Translations under genes and position numbers: made by a program
Notes under the pieces: generated by a model
Seen by the model: the letters and a program-made list of their open reading frames with translations, nothing else
What the model was told of the DNA's origin: nothing
Databases searched by the model: none
Shown here: piece after piece, positions 54,149 through 63,381 of the stretch
Layout: every line of letters starts with the position of its first letter
Numbering within the stretch: position 1 is the stretch's first letter
Assembly: GCF_000429005.1 (NCBI RefSeq)
Contig: NZ_AUBA01000005.1
Span: 186,001-250,000 of the forward strand
Origin: Novosphingobium acidiphilum DSM 19966
GTDB lineage: Bacteria; Pseudomonadota; Alphaproteobacteria; Sphingomonadales; Sphingomonadaceae
DNA: 64,000 nucleotides
Direction: 5' to 3'

Positions 54149-55543
54149 TCAAAACCCGGCGTGCAGACGCAGGCCGAACACGTGGACCGGGCCACGATCG
54201 CGGTTGTATGCAGGGTTGGCAATGAACTGGTAATCGAACGTCGCGGTTACGCCATTGATCACGCCGAACTGGTACCAGCCCTCGGCGATCCATTCATCGC
54301 CGGGGTGCGGCAACTGCCCGTCACCGACCAGCGTACCCAGGCCGCCATCGTTGAAAAAAACCTGCCGTGCGCGCGAAATGGCGTTGATCATCGCGCCCAG
54401 CCCGGCCTTGTCATCGCGGCGGTGCCATGCGGCACCCGCGACGGTTGCACCAAACGACACGCTGCGATCGATATCGGTGAAATCGTCGGTTTCGGTTACG
54501 CCGTCGCCGGCAGAAGCCCGCGCATAGACCCCAACATTCGGGGCCACTTCCTGTTCGACGTTCAGATACCCGCCGCCGTGATCGTTCATGTGGCGAAACG
54601 CGCTGTTGACCGGGGCAACGCCGGTCTGGTCAAACGATGCGATCATGTCGCGCAACAGCGCCAGATTGCCCCGCGTGAAATACCCGCCCAGCCGGACCGC
54701 GCCGGGATGGCCCGCGATCGTGTGCCGATGTTCCAGTTCGCTGACGATCTGGTATTGCTGCAGACCAACCTCGAGCGAGGGCTGATTGGGCTGTTTCGAC
54801 AGGTCGAACAGGCCGGCGCGCAGCGTCCACGTCTGGTCATACAGCTCGAACGCGCCGCCAAAGGTAAAGCCCCACGCATTGGCGGCATAATCGAACGCAC
54901 CGGCATCGATCAGCGACCAGTTGAGCACATCGCCGCGCGGATCATGGGCATAGCTGTTGGTGTCGAACACATCGACCACGCTGAATTTGCCCAGCCACAG
55001 CACCAGGCGGTCGGTGGCCTGTTTGCCGCCAAGCTGGTTGGCGGCAGGGGCAGCCGCCGCGATATCGCCGCCAAGATCGATTGTCTGGCGCAGGAACAGG
55101 CGCGGCAATTTGAAATAGGGTGCGGCCTTGCCCACCTTGTAGGCCTCGCCACTGGTGAACCCTGCAACGCCCAGCGTGTTCGACAAGCCGAAACCCTGAT
55201 CGAATTCAGGGTTCACCCACAGTTCGCCACCGGTCCAGGGCCTGACCCCGACAAACAGTGTGGCATCGGCGGTTTCGCGGGTCTGATGCGGTGTCAGACT
55301 GTTGGTGCCGGTGTAGGGCGACGAAAAGCCGGGCGTTGATTGCACAGTGAACGTCGCCTGGCCATGCACTGCAAACGTCTGGGCGGGGGGATCAACGGGC
55401 GTATCGTCGGCACGCGCTGCACCAGGCAAAGCAAGCGCGACCAGCGGCAGCGCGCAAACGAACGAACGCGCGGTTACGCTTGCGCGGAGCGCACCACGGG
55501 CAACACACAACCAACTGCGATCAAGACGGCGGAGCAGGTGCAA
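54149..55543 (-). CDS. OprB-like carbohydrate porin
   Basis: 464 residues from TTG 55543 with GAGG seven bases upstream. A signal peptide (SFVCALPLVALALPGAARA) is followed by a barrel with TLFVGVRPWTGGELWVNPEFDQGFGL, QTIDLGGD, and WIAEGWYQFGVINGVTATFDYQF near the end; terminal Phe. This is the OprB-type porin family (carbohydrate-selective in the type member), but the surrounding genes do not point to sugar uptake. It is the first gene of the row and starts in the region that holds the sensor operator. Confidence 0.83.
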   Translation of the reverse strand: MHLLRRLDRSWLCVARGALRASVTARSFVCALPLVALALPGAARADDTPVDPPAQTFAVHGQATFTVQSTPGFSSPYTGTNSLTPHQTRETADATLFVGVRPWTGGELWVNPEFDQGFGLSNTLGVAGFTSGEAYKVGKAAPYFKLPRLFLRQTIDLGGDIAAAAPAANQLGGKQATDRLVLWLGKFSVVDVFDTNSYAHDPRGDVLNWSLIDAGAFDYAANAWGFTFGGAFELYDQTWTLRAGLFDLSKQPNQPSLEVGLQQYQIVSELEHRHTIAGHPGAVRLGGYFTRGNLALLRDMIASFDQTGVAPVNSAFRHMNDHGGGYLNVEQEVAPNVGVYARASAGDGVTETDDFTDIDRSVSFGATVAGAAWHRRDDKAGLGAMINAISRARQVFFNDGGLGTLVGDGQLPHPGDEWIAEGWYQFGVINGVTATFDYQFIANPAYNRDRGPVHVFGLRLHAGF

Positions 55544-55698
55544 CTGTCGCCCTCGCCGGATGTCTCAGCAGAAATTCGCATGGTTGGCCCTGCCCTGATC
55601 CTGACGGTTGCGCATGATTTCGATTACCCGGGACCCGCCATCGCAACAAAATATGACGATTGCATGTCAGTCCAAGCCGACTCGACAGCGGCCCGCCT

Positions 55699-55715
55699 AT
55701 ACCCTAGGGGGGTAT
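55699..55715. promoter_or_regulatory. CsoR/RcnR-class operator
   Basis: ATACCC-TAGGG-GGGTAT: six-base arms with a G-tract, between the divergent porin and sensor genes. CsoR/RcnR/FrmR proteins bind short inverted repeats flanking a G/C run (RcnR sites contain TACT with a G6 tract; FrmR sites contain ATAC and C-runs), so the match in both form and position is good. Confidence 0.65.
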
Positions 55716-55782
55716 GCATCAACCCCAAAACCGCCGCGATCCATAGGGCTGGCGGTGCTTTACGGGATGCGGGATACCGACG

Positions 55783-56061
55783 ATGGGCCACGTGGCGCGC
55801 GAAAAGCAGAAATTGCTGAACCGCATCAAGCGGATGCGCGGCCAGATCGAAGCGATCGAGCGCGCGGTCGAGGCCGATGAGGAATGCACGCGGGTGTTGC
55901 AGCAGGCCACGGCCTGCCGCGGCGCGCTCGACGGGTTCATTGCCGAAGTGATCGAGGATCACATTCATGACACGCTGATCGACCCGGCTGCCGATCCGCA
56001 CGACCCCCGCCGCCTTGCCGCCGAGGAACTGGTGGCGATTGTGCACACGTATCTGACCTGA
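55783..56061 (+). CDS. CsoR/RcnR/FrmR family sensor repressor
   Basis: 92 residues, all-helical DUF156 fold (REKQKLLNRIKRMRGQIEAIE, then CTRVLQQATACRGALDGFIAEVIEDHI). Ligand residues: His3, Cys35 and His60 are present; position 64, His in RcnR, is Thr here, with His62 next to it; Cys45 is extra. Residue 2 is Gly, not the Pro needed for the formaldehyde Pro2-Cys35 bridge of FrmR. Metal sensing (Ni/Co/Cu-type) is thus more likely than formaldehyde sensing. Divergent from the porin-MgtC-ABC row, with an operator between. These repressors normally release DNA when bound by ligand. Confidence 0.88.
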   Translation: MGHVAREKQKLLNRIKRMRGQIEAIERAVEADEECTRVLQQATACRGALDGFIAEVIEDHIHDTLIDPAADPHDPRRLAAEELVAIVHTYLT

Positions 56062-56077
56062 TCGGGCGCATGCCCGT

Positions 56078-56120
56078 TCAGGCAGGTTGTCCGCACCGCC
56101 TGCGCCCCCCACCTGCCTGA
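56078..56120 (+). terminator. Hairpin after the sensor gene
   Basis: TCAGGCAGG pairs exactly with CCTGCCTGA around a 25-base loop, 17 bases after the stop. No T run; could also be a regulatory site for the photolyase gene. Confidence 0.45.
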
Positions 56121-56162
56121 GCGGCCGTCAGTGACGACGCCGCATTCAAAGGACTGCTGCGC

Positions 56163-57386
56163 TTGTCCGTTCCATCGCCTGCCGTGCTGACCCACCAACA
56201 CCCCGTCACCCGTGCCGATGCGCTGGCGCGTGTGGCGCAATTTGCACCGCATGCCGGGGCGGACTATGCCGCCCGCCGCAATCTGGATCAGGGAGCGGGG
56301 CGGCATGACGCGGTGTCACGCCTGTCGGCGGCGCTGGCGCGACGCACGGTAAGCGAAGCAGACGTGCTTGCGCCGGTTCTGGCGCAGCATGGCGATGCGG
56401 CCGCCTTGTTTGTTAGCGAAGTGTTCTGGCGCACCTATTTCAAAGGCTGGCTCGAGGCGCGCCCGTTTGTATGGCACGGTTGGCTGGGCGCGCTCGACCG
56501 GATCGATGCGCGGCTGGGGCAGGACGATGCACTGGCCGCACGGCATCTGTCGGCGATACGCGGCGAAACCGGGATCGACTGCTTCGACCACTGGATCGGG
56601 GAACTGGCCGCCACCGGATATCTGCACAACTGGGCGCGGATGCAGGTTGCCTCGATCTGGATCTTTACCCTGGGCCTGCCATGGGAATTGGGTGCACGGC
56701 ATTTCCTGCACCACCTGATCGATGCCGATGCTGCGTCGAACACGCTGTCGTGGCGCTGGGTCGCGGGCCTTCACACGCGCGGCAAGACGTATCTGGCCGA
56801 CGCTTCGCGCATTATGCGGATGACCGGCGGGCGGTTCGCCCCCACCGGTCTTGCCACACGCGCGCTGGTGCCCGATGCGCCCGATCTGCCGCCCGCCCTG
56901 CCGCTGCGTGACACGATCGCACCCGATGGCGGTTTGCCAACGCTGGTGTGGATTACGCGCGACGATTGTTCGCTCGAAACCGAACCGGCCTTGCACGGCC
57001 TGCCGGTGCGCGCGGTCGCGGTCATCGATCCTGGCGATGCGCCCGAAGCGGACCGCACCGCGCTGGCCGACGGGCTGGCGCGCGCGGCCGCGCACTGGCA
57101 GGTGCCGGCCTGTCATGTCGCCGGCGCCGAGGCGCTGGCCGCGCTGGCAACCGAATGCGGCGCGCGCCAGGTGGTGACCGGACGCGTGCCAACCGGGCCC
57201 GGCCAGGATGCGTTGATTGCCGCACGCGGGGCCCTGCGCCGCGCCGGCCTTGTGCTGACCGAACACACCCGCGCGTGGGACCGCCACGCGTGGCCCCATG
57301 CCACACGCGGATTTTTTGCGTGCCGCGAAAAAATTCCGGCCCTGCTGGCGCAAGCCGGGCTGGCCGCGGGAAAGACACCACAATGA
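56163..57386 (+). CDS. Photolyase/cryptochrome-like protein with permuted domain order
   Basis: 407 residues from TTG 56163 with AAGGA nine bases upstream. Residues ~20-235 match the FAD-binding helical domain that is C-terminal in photolyases: YAARRNL, SRLSAALARRTVS, EVFWRTYFKGWLE, GYLHNWARMQVASIWIFTL, DADAASNTLSWRWVAGLHT, and GRFAPTGLA. Residues ~258-395 look like the alpha/beta antenna domain that is normally N-terminal: PTLVWITRDDCSLETEPAL resembles the LVWFRRDLRLHDNPAL start, VRAVAVIDP fits its second strand, and HATRGFFACREKIP fits its end. So the two domains appear in reversed order. It may repair UV dimers or act as a light sensor. Stop overlaps the next gene. Confidence 0.8.
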   Translation: MSVPSPAVLTHQHPVTRADALARVAQFAPHAGADYAARRNLDQGAGRHDAVSRLSAALARRTVSEADVLAPVLAQHGDAAALFVSEVFWRTYFKGWLEARPFVWHGWLGALDRIDARLGQDDALAARHLSAIRGETGIDCFDHWIGELAATGYLHNWARMQVASIWIFTLGLPWELGARHFLHHLIDADAASNTLSWRWVAGLHTRGKTYLADASRIMRMTGGRFAPTGLATRALVPDAPDLPPALPLRDTIAPDGGLPTLVWITRDDCSLETEPALHGLPVRAVAVIDPGDAPEADRTALADGLARAAAHWQVPACHVAGAEALAALATECGARQVVTGRVPTGPGQDALIAARGALRRAGLVLTEHTRAWDRHAWPHATRGFFACREKIPALLAQAGLAAGKTPQ

Positions 57387-58696
57387 CAGGCGATGCACGC
57401 AAAGTACCGGCGGGGCGATTTGCCCGGCTGGGCGCGTTCGGGCAGATCGCCGCGGGCGTGGCCGGCGGGGTGGTGGCCGAAGGCGCGCGGCGACTGGCCC
57501 AGGGTGATCGCCCCAGCATGGCCGATCTGCTGCTGACCCCCGCCAATGCCGCACGCGTAACCGATCAGCTGTCGCGGCTGCGCGGGGCGGCGATGAAGCT
57601 GGGCCAGATGATTTCGCTCGATGCAGGCGACATGCTGCCGCCCGAATTGACCCAGATCCTGGCGCGCCTGCGCGAATCCGCCAATATCATGCCCCCGGCC
57701 CAGCTTGAAAAAGTGCTGGCCGCTTCATGGGGTGCCGGCTGGCGCAAGCGGTTTCGCCGGTTTGACGCACGCCCCGTGGCCGCCGCCTCGATCGGCCAGG
57801 TCCACCGCGCCGAATTGCCCGATGGCCGGGTGGTGGCGATCAAGGTGCAATACCCGGGCGTTGCGCGCAGCATCGATTCCGATGTCGACAATGTCGCGAC
57901 ACTGCTGAAAGTATCCGGGCTGCTGCCCGCCAGCCTCGATGTCGCGCCGCTGCTGGTCGAGGCCAAGCGGCAGCTGCATGAAGAGGCCGACTATCTGCGC
58001 GAAGCGGCTATGATGACGCGCTATGCCGATCTGCTGGCCGACAATCCGCTGTTTGTGGTGCCGCGCCCGATCATGGACCTGACTGGCGGGCAGGTGCTGG
58101 CGATGGACTTCATTGCCGCGCGCCCGATCGAAACACTCGACGATGCATCCGCTGACGTGCGCAACCGCGTGATGCAGGCATTGCTTGGCCTGGTGCTGCG
58201 CGAACTGTTCGAATTCGGGTTCATGCAGACCGATCCCAATTTCGCCAATTTCCGCTGGATCGAGGCGACCGGCCAGATCGTCGTTCTGGATTTCGGCGCG
58301 GCCCGCGCGGTGGCCCCGGACGTCGCCGGCGATTACGGCGCATTGCTGGCGGCCGGGTTCCGCGGCGATGCCGCCGCGGTGCGCCAGGCATTGATCAATG
58401 TCGGGTTCGTCTCGCCAGTGCAGTTCGAACGCCACGGCGAGGCGCTCGACCGGATCATCGCGATCATTCTCGACCAGATCCGCCGGATCGATGATTTCGA
58501 CTTTGCCGATCGCAGCTTTGTCGAACATATCCGCGCCGAAGTGCCCGGAATCGCGTCCGACCGCGACAGCTGGCACATTCCCCCGGCCGAGGCGCTGTTC
58601 GTGCAGCGCAAGATCAGCGGCACGGTGCTGCTGGCGGTGCGGATGAAGGCCCGCCTGCCGCTCAAAACGATGCTGCAGCCCTACGCCAGCGACTGA
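57383..58696 (+). CDS. ABC1/UbiB-family atypical kinase
   Basis: 437 residues, ATG overlapping the photolyase stop. Family motifs: KLGQMIS (the KxGQ motif) in the N-terminal extension, the Ala-rich loop AAASIGQVHRA, Lys in VAIKVQYPG, the Asp-Asn pair in QTDPNFANF, and LDFGAAR in place of DFG. Members are ADCK/UbiB-type ATPases that support ubiquinone synthesis or other lipid chemistry. It may belong to an operon with the photolyase; no ubi gene is near. Confidence 0.9.
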   Translation: MTGDARKVPAGRFARLGAFGQIAAGVAGGVVAEGARRLAQGDRPSMADLLLTPANAARVTDQLSRLRGAAMKLGQMISLDAGDMLPPELTQILARLRESANIMPPAQLEKVLAASWGAGWRKRFRRFDARPVAAASIGQVHRAELPDGRVVAIKVQYPGVARSIDSDVDNVATLLKVSGLLPASLDVAPLLVEAKRQLHEEADYLREAAMMTRYADLLADNPLFVVPRPIMDLTGGQVLAMDFIAARPIETLDDASADVRNRVMQALLGLVLRELFEFGFMQTDPNFANFRWIEATGQIVVLDFGAARAVAPDVAGDYGALLAAGFRGDAAAVRQALINVGFVSPVQFERHGEALDRIIAIILDQIRRIDDFDFADRSFVEHIRAEVPGIASDRDSWHIPPAEALFVQRKISGTVLLAVRMKARLPLKTMLQPYASD

Positions 58697-60649
58697 TCAG
58701 TCGCGCCAGGTGTCGACCGCGTCGCCCAGCCCTGCGGCAAGCGGCGCCAGGTGGCGCTCGAACGCCCGCCAGTGGTCCAGACCCGATCGATAGATCGGCT
58801 GGCGGACCTGTTCGGAACTGACCGTACGCACCGAGCGGCTGTTTTCGAAAAAGCGCAAGGTCGCTGCATCGAACGGCAGCCCCAGCCAATCGAGCAGGGC
58901 GCGCACCTGCCCTTCGGTGTCATCGACCAGATCCTCGTAGATCAGCGTGCGCACCGCTGCGGGTGCGATCGTCCGGAAATGCCGCACCATGGCCAGGTAG
59001 TGGCGATAATACCGCGCCAGATCGTCCAGATCGTATGTAAAATCCTGCCCTTGCGCAAACAGCTGCTTGTAGCAGGAAAAACATGACGCCATCGGATTGC
59101 GCCGTACATCGATGATCCGCGCCTGCGGCAGGATCAGGCGGATCAGACCGACATGGCGGAAATTGTTGGGCATCTTGTCGATGAACCGCGTCCGTTGCAG
59201 CCTGCGATGGATGGCGGTCTGTGCCAGGTATCGCGCACCGAGCGCCCGGATTGCCTCGGGCGATGCCTGGGCCAGCCTGGCCAGCCCGCCATCCCCCTCG
59301 ATCTGCGCGGCAAGCGCCGGAATGAAGGGCAGTTCCATCGTGCCTTCGACGCCGGCGTGGCTGGCAAGGATCTGCTCGACCAGCGTCGAGCCGGAACGCG
59401 GCAGGCCCACGACAAACACAGGCGACGGATCAGGATCGCCCCATTCGGCCCGAGCGGCCAGGAATTCGGGCGTGAACAGTGCCGTATTGGTCGCCAGTTC
59501 CGCAGCATAGTCGGGCAAGGCAACCCGCTGTCGCTGGCGCACCAGCCCCGCCCCCAACCGGTAATGACGAAATGCAGTGTCGACATCGCCGGCATCTTCG
59601 GCGCGGCGCCCCAGTGCATAGGCCAGATGCAGGCGATCTTCGTCGGGCAAGGGCCCGGCCAGCAAGGCGCGCATCGCCGCTTCGTCCGCAGGCGTCAGTA
59701 CGCCGACCTTGAGATTGGCAAGGCTCCACCACGCCTCACCCGTTTCGGGCCGCAGGGCAAGCGCGCGACGATAGGCCGAAATCGCCGCATCGCGCATGCC
59801 GGCGGTGCGCAGCGCATGCCCGTGGTTGATCGCAACACTGGGATTGTCGGGAAACTGGCGGGCCAGATCGGCCTGCAGCGCCTCTGCCCCCTTGTCATCG
59901 CCAAGCAGGCCGAGACAGCCGGCCTGAAGATTGCGATAGGCGGGATTGGCAGGATCGGCCTCGACCAGCGGCCGCAGTTCGGCAAACGCGGCTTCACCCT
60001 CGCGTCGCAGAAACAGTGCACGCGCAAGATCGAACCGCGCCAATGCAAAGTCCGGACGCAACGCCAGGACATGGCGCAACAGCACCTCGGCATCGTCGAG
60101 TGCGTTGGCCATGATATAGCAGCAGGCGAGCAACCGCACCGCCTCGGTATTGTCGGGCTGGTTGCGGCAAATCTGCTGCAACACCGGTTCGGCGCGATCA
60201 TGCAGCCCCAGCACGATCCATTCAGCGGCCTGGCCGACACCGGGATCGGTCTGTTCCAATCGCGCCAGCGCCGCTTTGGCCCGGGTTTCGCGCAGGGTGT
60301 CGCCCTGGCCAAACGCCACATCCTCGATCGTGGTCCATGCTTCGCGCAGCGAAGGATCGAGTGCCACGGCGGCATCAAGTTGCGCCAGCGCATCCTGCCG
60401 GCGGCCCAAAGCCGCAAGACAGGCGCCAATCTCAAATCGGGTGCGTGCCGCACGCGGCCAGGCCTTTGCCAGCTCGTCAAGGATCGGCATCGCTTCGGCC
60501 GCGCGGCCAAGACGGCGCAGCGCCGATGCCAGGATCAACCGCGGACGCGGATCGCCAGGCGCGCGTGCGCACAGCGCGCGCGCGTGGCGTTCGGCCAGGG
60601 CCGGATTGGTGGCCAGCGCTGTCGCCGCGATATCTACAGGATCGGACAT
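58697..60649 (-). CDS. TPR-containing sulfotransferase
   Basis: 650 residues from the ATG at 60649 (GTG 60667 also in frame). The N-terminal ~350 residues are tetratricopeptide repeats (ALRRLGRAAEAMPILDELAKAWP, FEIGACLAALGRRQDALAQLD, HALRTAGMRDAAISAYRRAL). The C-terminal part is a sulfotransferase with the PAPS 5'-phosphosulfate loop FVVGLPRSGSTLVEQILAS and a FRHVGLIRLILPQARIIDVRRNP segment that binds the 3'-phosphate. Such proteins sulfate peptides or glycans, but the acceptor is not visible. It adjoins the kinase gene stop without a gap. Confidence 0.9.
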   Translation of the reverse strand: MSDPVDIAATALATNPALAERHARALCARAPGDPRPRLILASALRRLGRAAEAMPILDELAKAWPRAARTRFEIGACLAALGRRQDALAQLDAAVALDPSLREAWTTIEDVAFGQGDTLRETRAKAALARLEQTDPGVGQAAEWIVLGLHDRAEPVLQQICRNQPDNTEAVRLLACCYIMANALDDAEVLLRHVLALRPDFALARFDLARALFLRREGEAAFAELRPLVEADPANPAYRNLQAGCLGLLGDDKGAEALQADLARQFPDNPSVAINHGHALRTAGMRDAAISAYRRALALRPETGEAWWSLANLKVGVLTPADEAAMRALLAGPLPDEDRLHLAYALGRRAEDAGDVDTAFRHYRLGAGLVRQRQRVALPDYAAELATNTALFTPEFLAARAEWGDPDPSPVFVVGLPRSGSTLVEQILASHAGVEGTMELPFIPALAAQIEGDGGLARLAQASPEAIRALGARYLAQTAIHRRLQRTRFIDKMPNNFRHVGLIRLILPQARIIDVRRNPMASCFSCYKQLFAQGQDFTYDLDDLARYYRHYLAMVRHFRTIAPAAVRTLIYEDLVDDTEGQVRALLDWLGLPFDAATLRFFENSRSVRTVSSEQVRQPIYRSGLDHWRAFERHLAPLAAGLGDAVDTWRD

Positions 60650-60681
60650 GACAACGGCATTAGGCACGACCGGTGGACATG

Positions 60682-60711
60682 AAAAGGCCGGAATGCTGGC
60701 GCACTCCGGCC
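60682..60711 (-). terminator. Intrinsic terminator for the TonB receptor gene
   Basis: On the minus strand GGCCGGA-GTGCGCCAGCAT-TCCGGCC is followed by TTTTC, i.e. a seven-base perfect stem, further inner pairing and a T run, 70 bases after the receptor stop. Confidence 0.75.
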
Positions 60712-60780
60712 CCGTATTGGTCGTCCGCCAGCCCCGCAGGGCCAGCGGACGTGCGCCTTGTCACCATCAGACATTCATTC

Positions 60781-63366
60781 TCAGAACGTGAAGGTGGCCT
60801 TGGCGTAATAGTAGCCACCGTTGATACCCCATGGGGTGATCGACGACGGCGCATTGTAGACATTCCCGCTCAGCGGACGGGTAAGCCCCGGTGCCAGCGG
60901 CAGCGTGGGCGCCTGTTTGTTGAACGCATTGTTGGCGCCGATATCAAAGCGGATCGCAGGCGTTACCTTGTAACCGATATCGATGTCGGTGATCGCGGTC
61001 GCGCCGATCGCGAACAGCGCCGAGTTGGGGCCCTCACCCGAACCGCTCGGGCTGTCGTGCTGGCTGGTCGCGCCGTACAGCGTTTCGCGCAAATTGATCG
61101 ACAGCGGCCCATGCGTGTACAACGCATCGGCAATCACTTTGACCCGCGGTGTCGCCGTGGTCAGGCCGTCGATGGCATTCTGGTCCAGCAGCGACGTCTG
61201 CGCGACAAACGGGCTGGTGGTGCCGGGATTGTAGACCGCAGCCGGCAGACCGACGATATTGGTCAGGTCGGTCTTGTTGTAGTTGAACCCCAGGCTCCAG
61301 TCGACTTTGCCGGCTTCGCCAAAGTCGCTGGCATAGTTGGCAGTCGCTTCGATGCCGCGCGTGCGGGTATCGGCGCCGTTGCTGAAGATGTTGATCCCCG
61401 AATAGCTGGTTGCATCGGCAAGCGAGACCTTGCGCGATGTCAGCGCGTTGAGGATCGCCTGCGACACGATGTTGGCCGGGATCGGATTGCCATTGGCGTC
61501 ATACGGCGAACCGCCGGACGACCCGAACAAAGCGCCCGATGCAACGATGCGGTGCGTGATCTTGATCTGATAGGCATCGACCGTAATCTGCAACTTGGGC
61601 GCCGGGTGCGCGACAAAGCCGAACGACAGGTTGGTCGACCGTTCCGGCTTCAGCTTGGGAAAGCCAAGCAGCTGCGCCGCATCGGAGTTCGGCGGCAACT
61701 GGCCAAAGGTCGAGCCGGGGCCGACATTGACCGACGAATAGTATTCTTCTGCCAGGGTCGGGGCGCGGAAACCGTTCGATACGGTGCCGCGAATACCGAA
61801 CGCCGGCGAAAAATCGTACCGCGCGTTGAACTTGCCGGTGGCGACGCCGCCAAAGTCGGAGAAGTGTTCATAGCGTCCCGCCGCATCGACATGCAGACCG
61901 GTCACCGGATCGATGGCAAGGTCGATATACCCGGCATACCCGGTGCGGCTGTACGAACCGGCATCGGTGGGCGCAAAGCCCGGGTAGGACTGCGCGCCGC
62001 CATACGCATACGACGCGTATTCACCCTGGCCGATCGAATAGCCATCCTTGCGCCATTCACCGCCCAGCGCCAGCGTGATCGGCTTGGCCAGGCCGGCATC
62101 GAACTGGCGCGTGATGTCGAGATTGCCGACCCATTCGTTGTTGACCAGCTGCCCGTCATAAAAATTGCGCTGCAGATCGGTCAGCACCGTTGGCGTGGCG
62201 GCCTGCAATTGCGCAAACAGCGCCGGGTTGGCCGAATTGAGCGTCGACAGGCCGACCGAGTCGCGACCATACGTCAGCGACAGGTCATAGTGCCACTTGG
62301 ACACGTCGCCCTTGATACCGGTGGTCAGCGAAAAATCTTCTTCGCGAATGCTTTCCAGCGGCTGGAAACCTTCGGGCAGCGGATAGTTGACGGTTTCGCT
62401 GCCCTGCGGAATGCCCTGTACTTTGGTGGGAACGCGATAGTTTTCATAGGATTTGGCAAAACGGTTGCCGTAGCTGCCAAACGCATACAGCTGCGCGCTG
62501 TCACCCAGATCGTACCCGGCGTTGAACGCCAGGTTGTAAAGCGAATACCGCGCATCGCCGTTGATGGTGTTGACGTTGGGATATTTGGGATTGAGTTGCA
62601 CCCCGGCCACATCGACCGGGTTGTCCGACGCTTTCAACGTGCCATCAGGGTTGAACAGGCGGCGGTCGTAATTGCCGTGCTGGGTAAAATTGTGAAACTT
62701 GTATTCGCCGGTAACGTTGAAGAAACCCTTTTCGCCCAGCTTGAAACCGAAATTGGCGCTGGCTCCGGCGGTTTCGCCGCCGTGCTGGTAATCGCTGCCG
62801 CCGGTCACCGCAATCGAGCCGCCATGGTCGGCGTTCTTGGTGATGATGTTGATCACGCCCGCGATCGCGTCAGAACCGTATTGCGCAGCGGCGCCGTCGG
62901 TCAGGATTTCGATATGGCCGATTTCAGCGGTCGGAACGAACGACAGGTCGACGGCCGCGCTGCCCGAATAGGGGCTGCCGCCAAGCACGGCGAGGTTGGA
63001 CGTGGTGTGGCGACGCTTGCCATTGATCAGCACCAGCGTGTCGTTGGGGCTGATCCCGCGCAGCGCGGCAGTCAATGTCAGGTTGGCGGTGTCACCGCCA
63101 AATGACTGGAAGTTGAGCGATGGCAGCGACTGCGCCAGAACCTGTGTCAGATCCTGTTGCCCGACGTTGGCAATCGATGATGCGCCGATCAATTCGATCG
63201 GGGCAGAGCTGTCGGCAGCGCGGGTGCCGGTGGTGCGCGTTCCGGTGACGATGATGTCGGGCGCCACCGCAGGGGTCTCTGCAGCGGGTGCCGGTGCCTC
63301 GGCAGCATAGGCGCCGACCGGCGCGACAAGCGCAAGCGCCGTTGTCGTGAACAGAAATGTCTTCAT
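60781..63366 (-). CDS. TonB-dependent outer-membrane receptor
   Basis: 861 residues from the ATG at 63366, with AGGGA eight bases upstream. A signal peptide (MKTFLFTTTALALVAPVGAYA) leads to an Ala/Pro-rich stretch and a TonB box-like DIIVTGTRTTG. The plug domain follows (IANVGQQDLTQVLAQSLPSL, LVLINGKRRHTTSNLAV, YGSDAIAGVINIITK), then the 22-strand barrel with a terminal Phe (YYAKATFTF). It takes up a large or scarce ligand (siderophore, cobalamin, glycan, etc.) with energy from TonB; the ligand cannot be told. Transcribed alone with a terminator after it. Confidence 0.95.
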   Translation of the reverse strand: MKTFLFTTTALALVAPVGAYAAEAPAPAAETPAVAPDIIVTGTRTTGTRAADSSAPIELIGASSIANVGQQDLTQVLAQSLPSLNFQSFGGDTANLTLTAALRGISPNDTLVLINGKRRHTTSNLAVLGGSPYSGSAAVDLSFVPTAEIGHIEILTDGAAAQYGSDAIAGVINIITKNADHGGSIAVTGGSDYQHGGETAGASANFGFKLGEKGFFNVTGEYKFHNFTQHGNYDRRLFNPDGTLKASDNPVDVAGVQLNPKYPNVNTINGDARYSLYNLAFNAGYDLGDSAQLYAFGSYGNRFAKSYENYRVPTKVQGIPQGSETVNYPLPEGFQPLESIREEDFSLTTGIKGDVSKWHYDLSLTYGRDSVGLSTLNSANPALFAQLQAATPTVLTDLQRNFYDGQLVNNEWVGNLDITRQFDAGLAKPITLALGGEWRKDGYSIGQGEYASYAYGGAQSYPGFAPTDAGSYSRTGYAGYIDLAIDPVTGLHVDAAGRYEHFSDFGGVATGKFNARYDFSPAFGIRGTVSNGFRAPTLAEEYYSSVNVGPGSTFGQLPPNSDAAQLLGFPKLKPERSTNLSFGFVAHPAPKLQITVDAYQIKITHRIVASGALFGSSGGSPYDANGNPIPANIVSQAILNALTSRKVSLADATSYSGINIFSNGADTRTRGIEATANYASDFGEAGKVDWSLGFNYNKTDLTNIVGLPAAVYNPGTTSPFVAQTSLLDQNAIDGLTTATPRVKVIADALYTHGPLSINLRETLYGATSQHDSPSGSGEGPNSALFAIGATAITDIDIGYKVTPAIRFDIGANNAFNKQAPTLPLAPGLTRPLSGNVYNAPSSITPWGINGGYYYAKATFTF

Positions 63367-63381
63367 TGCAATGTCCCTCAT

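Noticed and set aside
55783..56061. Formaldehyde sensor FrmR with detoxification genes
   Set aside because: Residue 2 is Gly rather than Pro and no frmA/frmB-like genes are adjacent.
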